This document shows positions 50,761-55,577 of a stretch of 55,577 nucleotides of DNA, piece by piece (position 1 is the first letter of the stretch; every line of letters starts with the position of its first letter). A program made the position numbers and the translations under genes. Source of the DNA: Clostridiales bacterium GWD2_32_19 (GTDB lineage: Bacteria; Bacillota; Clostridia; Lachnospirales; UBA12420). The stretch covers positions 1 to 55,577 of the forward strand of contig MGOU01000023.1 in NCBI GenBank assembly GCA_001795385.1. Direction: 5' to 3'. Under the pieces are notes generated by a model. The model worked only from the letters and a program-made list of their open reading frames with translations. It did no database searches and had not been told where the DNA came from.

Positions 50761-50789
50761 TTGACATAATTTGAAAAATAATATATAAT
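50761..50789 (+). promoter_or_regulatory. Consensus promoter of the 50840 gene
   Basis: TTGACA, 17 bp, TATAAT, all consensus; spacer TAATTTGAAAAATAATA is almost the same as that at 49500-49516. Confidence 0.8.
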
Positions 50790-50839
50790 TTGGAATATTA
50801 ATGGCGAAAAAATATTTAATTATATAGGAGGAATAAAAA

Positions 50840-52111
50840 ATGAACAATAATGATTCGAATAATCTAGAAAGTTTAAAAATAGCATTTGATATGGCTTGTA
50901 AATCTAAACTGGGGTCTAAAGAATATGTAGTGTGGAGAGGTATGACTTTATTTTTATTAGGAGCTACGGGTTGCACTGAACTTCATAAGTATACACCTAT
51001 AGATGCATTAGATTATGTTATTAAATGTTGCAAAGAGGGTAATAAGGAAGATGATTTGAAATTTGAAGAGAGCTCTAAAGGGCTAGTTATTACTCATTCC
51101 ACAAAAGAACACCAAATTGTTTTGCAGAGTGATAACAAGGAGAGTTTTCTGTTAAAAAAGCAAAACAAAGATGGCTCAGCATCGGCCAATTTATATAATT
51201 CTATTGATGTAAAAGAGAAAAAAATGCTAACAGAGCTTGTAAGTAAAGTTAGTGTTGATAATGTAGTTACATTTGTTGAGAATTTTTATATAAATAACAA
51301 ATGGGTTTGCTCCGAAGAAAACTCAAAATCTTCAGGAGTTTATAATGTACCAGAAGGTATAGATTATAAACTTGAGTTGGCCACATCAATAGTTAAATTG
51401 GAAGAATTTAGAGACTTATCAGATGAGGAATTTGGGGCTTGTGTAATGAAAAAAATAGAGGAAATAGTAGCCATAAAACAAGAGGAAAAAAATGATAAGA
51501 TAAAACAAGCTAAAGCACTAGAAAAAATATTAAATTATATGCATGAAATTAAGACAATGAGTGATACGGGGAGTATAGAAAGTAAAAAGGATTTTAAAGA
51601 AGATTTAAATTTATTTTTAGATGTAGTAGCAAAAGGTGTTAGAATAGATAAAAGATTGATAAAAAATGTAGTCGGTTACCTAAATAATAACTTTGTGCAA
51701 GGGATTGGTGAAAGAATAGAAGTTAGCCTTAATGAGAGTGGAGGTATAAGAGTTAGTACAAAGTCTAATTTACTTATTAGCACTCTTGATATTAATAGTA
51801 GTAATTGTATGTATATGCTTAAAGCAGAAAAAGGTGATGGAAATCCCAATCTTCATAATTGTATTGATATGTATAAGTATGAAATAATTAATAGTACGAA
51901 GATAAAAGAAACTGAAATATATAATGATCCAAATGAAATAATTGGACAAGTTACTTTAATAAATGATGCTGATGGCAGTAATGAAACAGTTAAAGAACCA
52001 CGAGTACGGATCCCAATAGATGGATTGAATATTTCGCTTTCTAAACTGGAAGAAGAAATGTTAAAAGTATTGGAACCTTCACTTAACGAACAAGTAGATT
52101 TGGTGGTATAG
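50840..52111 (+). CDS. Hypothetical protein with internal duplication, 423 aa
   Basis: ATG behind TAGGAGG. Soluble, acidic. Residues about 72-150 and 293-370 appear to be two copies of one beta-rich module: KKQNKDGSASANLYNSIDV in the first aligns with KAEKGDGNPNLHNCIDM in the second, each preceded by a strand (LVITHSTKEHQIVLQS; IRVSTKSNLLISTLD). A charged helical stretch (about 195-260) joins them. The start MNNNDSNN and the promoter resemble those of the 49566 gene, and NPYLGIHN there recalls NPNLHN here. Strong own promoter and terminator. Family not recognised. Confidence 0.7.
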   Translation: MNNNDSNNLESLKIAFDMACKSKLGSKEYVVWRGMTLFLLGATGCTELHKYTPIDALDYVIKCCKEGNKEDDLKFEESSKGLVITHSTKEHQIVLQSDNKESFLLKKQNKDGSASANLYNSIDVKEKKMLTELVSKVSVDNVVTFVENFYINNKWVCSEENSKSSGVYNVPEGIDYKLELATSIVKLEEFRDLSDEEFGACVMKKIEEIVAIKQEEKNDKIKQAKALEKILNYMHEIKTMSDTGSIESKKDFKEDLNLFLDVVAKGVRIDKRLIKNVVGYLNNNFVQGIGERIEVSLNESGGIRVSTKSNLLISTLDINSSNCMYMLKAEKGDGNPNLHNCIDMYKYEIINSTKIKETEIYNDPNEIIGQVTLINDADGSNETVKEPRVRIPIDGLNISLSKLEEEMLKVLEPSLNEQVDLVV

Positions 52112-52166
52112 ATAAAATTTTAAAGAGAACTTATTAAAATCTCAGAATCGTAAGAGCTTTTCAAAA

Positions 52167-52203
52167 TAAAAAACAAGTAAGCAACTTACTTGTTTTTTAT
52201 TTT
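52167..52203. terminator. Bidirectional terminator
   Basis: The 12-bp stem AAAACAAGTAAG/CTTACTTGTTTT with a CAA loop and T/A runs both sides, between the 50840 gene and the convergent small ORF; it overlaps the small ORF's stop. Confidence 0.8.
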
Positions 52204-52337
52204 GTACCTTGACCTCTAGCTCTTGCAAAATGTGTAGTAGCGTCAGAGCTAATCTCCTTTGTGTCAGTACTTTTGGCTAATAATTTCAGATTATCATTTT
52301 TTACTTTCGAAGTATCAATTTTATTTTTATCACTCAT
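52197..52337 (-). CDS. Small ORF, 46 aa, function unknown
   Basis: Reverse strand: strong ribosome site (AAAGGAGTG) six to seven bases before ATG 52337. Product MSDKNKIDTSKVKNDNLKLL..., ending HFARARGQGTK: hydrophilic, basic at the end, no membrane helix. Terminators lie on both sides (52167-52203 and 52395-52430). The 404-bp gap between its neighbours otherwise holds nothing. The RBS and neat packaging make it more than a chance frame. Could be a small sporulation or regulatory peptide; no evidence decides. Confidence 0.6.
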   Translation of the reverse strand: MSDKNKIDTSKVKNDNLKLLAKSTDTKEISSDATTHFARARGQGTK

Positions 52338-52394
52338 CAAATCACTCCTTTATAATTAGTATGTGCAAATTTTAAAATATAATTAGTGATGGTT

Positions 52395-52430
52395 AAAATA
52401 CAAGTAAACAAATTTACTTGTATTTTTTTT
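52395..52430. terminator. Hairpin terminator upstream of glgP
   Basis: The stem AAAATACAAGTAAA/TTTACTTGTATTTT is followed by TTTT; it resembles the one at 52167 (CAAGTAA core). Confidence 0.7.
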
Positions 52431-52515
52431 GCATGTCATGGAATAATATAGATTATAGCAGTATTAGAGATAAAAAAAATAAAGACTGAGGTTTATAGAT
52501 GAGAGGAGAGTATAT

Positions 52516-55068
52516 ATGAATTTTGAGAAGATTATTGTTGTGCCTAAAATTCCAGATAAATTAAAGATGTTGAAAGTTATAGGTTATAATATCTGGTGGA
52601 CTTCAAATAGTAAAGCTAAGGATATGTTTAGTCAGATAGATGAGGAACTGTGGGAAGGCACGAACTATAACCCGGTCAAGTTACTTAATAATGTATCAGA
52701 AGATAAACTAACAGCTATATGCGAAAATGAAAATTTTATAAATTTATATAATGATGTAGTGAATGAATTTGAGAGCTACATAAAAAAGAAAGATACTTGG
52801 CAAGAGAATAATTATAAAAATTATAAAAAAGATGCCATAGCCTATTTTTGCGCGGAATATGGTTTGCATGAAAGTATACCGATATACTCAGGTGGGCTTG
52901 GGGTACTTGCGGGTGATCATTTAAAATCGGCAAGTGATCTTGGAATACCTATTGTTGGCGTAGGTCTTTTATATCAGAACGGTTATTTTATACAAAATAT
53001 ATCAAAGGATGGGGAACAAAGAAATATTTATACTACGAATGATTTTACTGATTTACCAGTAAAACCAGTACATGATTATAATGGAGAAGAAATAAGGGTA
53101 AGTATAGATATAGATGATATAGAGGTATTGGCTAAAGCATGGGAAATAGAAATAGGGATAAATAAATTATATTTGTTAGATACCAATATCCCTGAAAATG
53201 ATGGTGAAAATAGAGATATAACTGATTCTTTATATGGAGGAGATTATAATCAAAGAATAAAACAAGAGATGCTACTTGGTATAGGAGGGGTTAAATTACT
53301 CGAAAAGTTAGAGATTACTCCGTCTGTGTGGCATATCAATGAAGGTCACTCTGCCTTTTTAGTTTTTGAACGAATTGCACAAAGCATGAAGAATGCTGAT
53401 ATTGATTTCTATGAAGCATTGGAACTAGTGAGGTCAAATGAAATATTTACAACACATACTCCAGTCCCAGCAGGAAATGATATGTTTCCATTTAGTTCGA
53501 TAGAAAGATATTTTAAAAATTATATAAATATGTTTAAAATAACGAAAACAAGCTTCTTTGAGCTAGGTGAGTATACCTCTAACTATTGTGATAAGCTTTT
53601 TAGTATGACAGTGCTAGCATTAAAAACATCGATCTATTCCAATGCTGTTTCACAGTTACATGGCGTTGTATCTCGCGAATTATGGAAAGGGGTATGGAAT
53701 AATGTGCCTACAGAAGAGGTGCCAATAGATTATATAACAAATGGAATTCACAGCTTTACATGGCTTGCACCAAATATAAAAAATTTGTTTGGTCAAAATT
53801 TTGAAACATTGTATAGGCAAAATATAGATGCAAAAGAGGTTTGGAATAAAATATATGATGTGCCTAATGATTCAATATGGCAAGCTCATTTTGAGAATAA
53901 AAGAAAGCTTATGGAATTAGCAAAGAAAAGAGTAGGTATACAAAGAGAAAGGGAATATGCAAGCGATAATTTTTGTAATATATTAAATATAAATGAGAAT
54001 GTGCTAACCATAGGATTCGCTAGAAGATTTGCAACTTACAAAAGAGCAAACCTGATATTTAGGGATATAGAACGATTGAAAAAAATAGTAAATAATCAGG
54101 AAAGGCCTGTTCAAATAATATTCGCAGGAAAGGCCCATCCAGCTGACGCGCCTGGGCAGGAAATTATCAAAAACATATATGAATTATCAATGCAACCAGA
54201 TTTTATAAATAAGATAATATTTATAGAAAATTATGATATGAATATAGCAAGGCACATGTTGCAAGGTGTTGATGTATGGTTAAATACGCCAAGGCGTCCT
54301 TATGAAGCCTCAGGTACTAGTGGACAAAAAGCTGCAGCAAATGGAATTTTAAACTTTAGTGTGCTAGATGGTTGGTGGTGTGAGGGATATAATAAGGATA
54401 ATGGCTGGGCTATAGGTGATTATCGTAAGTTTGAATCAACAGAAGAACAAGACTTTGAGGAAAGTAAGATATTGTATAATATATTGGAAAATGAGATTAT
54501 ACCAATGTACTATGAGAAAAACGACAGAGGATATTCGGATAGATGGGTTGCAATGATGGAAAAATCGATGGTAACATTAGCATCAAACTTTAGTATGCAT
54601 AGACAAGTAAAGGAATACTATGAAAAGTTTTACATTAATTGCATTAAAAATAAGAATATACTTTATGAAGATAATGCGCATGTTATTAAAGAGATGTGTG
54701 AGTGGAAAGAAAAAGTTTATGCAAATTGGAATAAGATTGATATAAGGACTGTTCAAACTGCATCACAAAGCAGGGCAGAATATGGTGAGGAAATAATACT
54801 ATCTGCAAATGTAAAACTAGAAAATTTATCAGAAGATGATGTTATAGTGCAGGCCTATATAGGGATAATGGATGATAACGATAATATAGTAGAATACAAG
54901 ACAGTACCTATGTATAAGCAAGACGACATGGATGGAAACTATTATCAATATGAAACCAGTGTAAAACTCGATTTTATAGGGAAGATTGGATATACGGCAA
55001 GAGTAATACCAAATAACAGCTATACAGATAATCATATAGAAATGGGACTTATGAAATGGGCTGAGTAA
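52516..55068 (+). CDS. glgP: Alpha-glucan (glycogen) phosphorylase, GT35
   Basis: 850 residues; ATG behind GAGAGGAG. N-terminal DUF3417 (VIGYNIWWTSNSKAKDMF, about 20-37), then the phosphorylase core: FCAEYGLHESIPIYSGGLGV, LAGDHLKSASDLG, HINEGHSAFL, ITNGIHSFTWLAP, GFARRFATYKRA, PRRPYEASGTSGQKAAANG with the PLP lysine, and LDGWWCEGYN. This is the short alpha-glucan phosphorylase class that releases glucose-1-phosphate from glycogen or maltodextrin. The C-terminal ~22 codons are duplicated downstream next to a repeat (55152-55228). Stands alone, with its own terminators around it. Confidence 0.95.
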   Translation: MNFEKIIVVPKIPDKLKMLKVIGYNIWWTSNSKAKDMFSQIDEELWEGTNYNPVKLLNNVSEDKLTAICENENFINLYNDVVNEFESYIKKKDTWQENNYKNYKKDAIAYFCAEYGLHESIPIYSGGLGVLAGDHLKSASDLGIPIVGVGLLYQNGYFIQNISKDGEQRNIYTTNDFTDLPVKPVHDYNGEEIRVSIDIDDIEVLAKAWEIEIGINKLYLLDTNIPENDGENRDITDSLYGGDYNQRIKQEMLLGIGGVKLLEKLEITPSVWHINEGHSAFLVFERIAQSMKNADIDFYEALELVRSNEIFTTHTPVPAGNDMFPFSSIERYFKNYINMFKITKTSFFELGEYTSNYCDKLFSMTVLALKTSIYSNAVSQLHGVVSRELWKGVWNNVPTEEVPIDYITNGIHSFTWLAPNIKNLFGQNFETLYRQNIDAKEVWNKIYDVPNDSIWQAHFENKRKLMELAKKRVGIQREREYASDNFCNILNINENVLTIGFARRFATYKRANLIFRDIERLKKIVNNQERPVQIIFAGKAHPADAPGQEIIKNIYELSMQPDFINKIIFIENYDMNIARHMLQGVDVWLNTPRRPYEASGTSGQKAAANGILNFSVLDGWWCEGYNKDNGWAIGDYRKFESTEEQDFEESKILYNILENEIIPMYYEKNDRGYSDRWVAMMEKSMVTLASNFSMHRQVKEYYEKFYINCIKNKNILYEDNAHVIKEMCEWKEKVYANWNKIDIRTVQTASQSRAEYGEEIILSANVKLENLSEDDVIVQAYIGIMDDNDNIVEYKTVPMYKQDDMDGNYYQYETSVKLDFIGKIGYTARVIPNNSYTDNHIEMGLMKWAE

Positions 55069-55312
55069 GGAGAAGCTGGAAAAAGGGGACGGTTCCTTCT
55101 TTCTAGGAACTGTCCCCACAAATAAACAAAAACAGAATAAGATATAAAACTTATACTGCAAGAGGATACCAAATAACAGCTATAAAGATAATTATATAGA
55201 AATGGGACTTATAAAATGGTCGGAGTAATGAGAACTGGAAATTGTAAAGGGGTCGGTTCCTTCTTTTTAGGAACTGTCCTCATAAAACAAAAACAGAATA
55301 AGATATAAAACT
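54991..55312 (+). repeat. Tandem duplication (about 160 bp) of the glgP 3' end plus a family D arm
   Basis: Unit 1 (54991-55151) covers the last codons of glgP, the stop, and a D left arm; unit 2 (55152-55312) repeats this. The second copy still reads IPNNSYKDNYIEMGLIKWSE then TAA, against IPNNSYTDNHIEMGLMKWAE in glgP. Confidence 0.85.
55085..55117 (+). repeat. Repeat family D, left arm only (D2)
   Basis: GGGGACGGTTCCTTCTTTCT followed by AGGAACTGTCCCC; the partner right arm is missing, replaced by the duplicated glgP end. Confidence 0.75.
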
Positions 55313-55396
55313 TATTAAAGAAAAAGACATAATATAAAAGTCTACAAATCTAATGTTAATAAAAGGGACAGTTCCTAAAAAGAAGGAACCGACCCT
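55249..55396 (+). repeat. Repeat family D, complete copy (D3)
   Basis: Left arm GGGGTCGGTTCCTTCTTTTT, AGGAACTGTCC; right arm GGGACAGTTCCTAAAAAGAA, GGAACCGACCC, nearly perfect inverted repeats around an AT-rich 85-bp interior. Confidence 0.85.
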
Positions 55397-55420
55397 AAAA
55401 GACATAAAAAGAGCATGTTT

Positions 55421-55470
55421 AAGAGATTAAAATAAGGGTATGATTAATCATACCCTTATTTTAATCTCTT
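55421..55470. terminator. Perfect 23-bp-arm palindrome
   Basis: Arms 55421-55443 and 55448-55470 are exact complements around TTAA. The core is ATTAAAATAAGGGTATG. It lies between D3 and the last family A copy and could stop transcription in both directions. Confidence 0.7.
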
Positions 55471-55577
55471 AGGGTCAATTCCCCGTAGCTCTGCTGCGTG
55501 CGTCCTGTCATTGGATGTCGAAACCACCAGCGGAGCTGGTGAGAATAGAGTAAGCAGTAGCGATGAGGATGACAAAA
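55465..55577 (-). repeat. Repeat family A, partial copy at the window edge (A5)
   Basis: AATCTCTTAGGGTCAATTCC and GCTCTGCTGCGTGCG match family A, then CACCAGCGGAGCTGGTG hairpin and AGCGATGAGGATGACA, a different interior. Continues out of the window. Confidence 0.6.

Overview
The window looks like a chromosomal segment of a low-GC, endospore-forming Clostridia-type Firmicute. The evidence is the strongly AT-rich sequence, GGAGG ribosome binding sites in front of nearly every gene, a full spoIVA, and several typical Firmicute neighbourhoods: recJ/HD-GYP/rel, trmK/nif3, yceD/rpmF, scpA/scpB, and sbcD/sbcC. Species cannot be given from the sequence alone. No tRNA, rRNA or CRISPR array was recognised.

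Region 1 (1-5.7 kb) is an accessory island. It begins with the 5' end of comM (yifB), which runs off the left edge on the minus strand. The first ~35 codons of comM then recur twice as broken copies (near 1.1 and 2.6 kb). Each copy is divergent from a cargo gene: two orphan multi-pass membrane proteins and a type II restriction-modification system (C5 methyltransferase, HNH endonuclease, small XRE regulator). A REP-associated tyrosine transposase flanked by inverted GTAG-type REPs sits against the third comM copy.

Region 2 (5.7-21 kb) is housekeeping: recJ, an HD-GYP protein, bifunctional rel, a THUMP/FtsJ-type rRNA methyltransferase with a basic tail, an RluA pseudouridine synthase, trmK, nif3, a TGS-containing nucleoside kinase, an orphan gene, an SPFH-NfeD pair on the minus strand, and spoIVA. 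Region 3 (21-28.4 kb) is a DNA-repair and nucleotide-sanitation group: sbcD, GNAT, exonuclease III, NUDIX, sbcC, NUDIX. Region 4 (28.6-36.8 kb) holds alaS, yceD-rpmF, glyA, an M50 protease, scpA-scpB and a YitT-type protein.

Region 5 (37-52.4 kb) mixes housekeeping (miaB, yvcK, an HD phosphohydrolase, an MFS-like protein, mutS) with orphan genes at 37.0, 38.1, 40.8, 49.6 and 50.8 kb, a C1 peptidase, a decayed miaB 5' fragment, a broken fic gene and a 46-codon ORF. Region 6 is glgP followed by a tandem duplication of its 3' end and several repeats.

The most striking layer is intergenic. At least five families of short palindromic or MITE-like repeats are threaded through the operons. One (~65-80 bp, five copies) always lies in the same orientation just upstream of a gene's RBS, and two copies have exact 8-bp target-site duplications from which the empty operon junctions can be read. 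Another (three copies) fuses an intrinsic terminator to a consensus promoter so that the terminator's 3' side carries the -35 box. Repeat sequence has also been absorbed in frame into mutS and forms the 3' end of fic.
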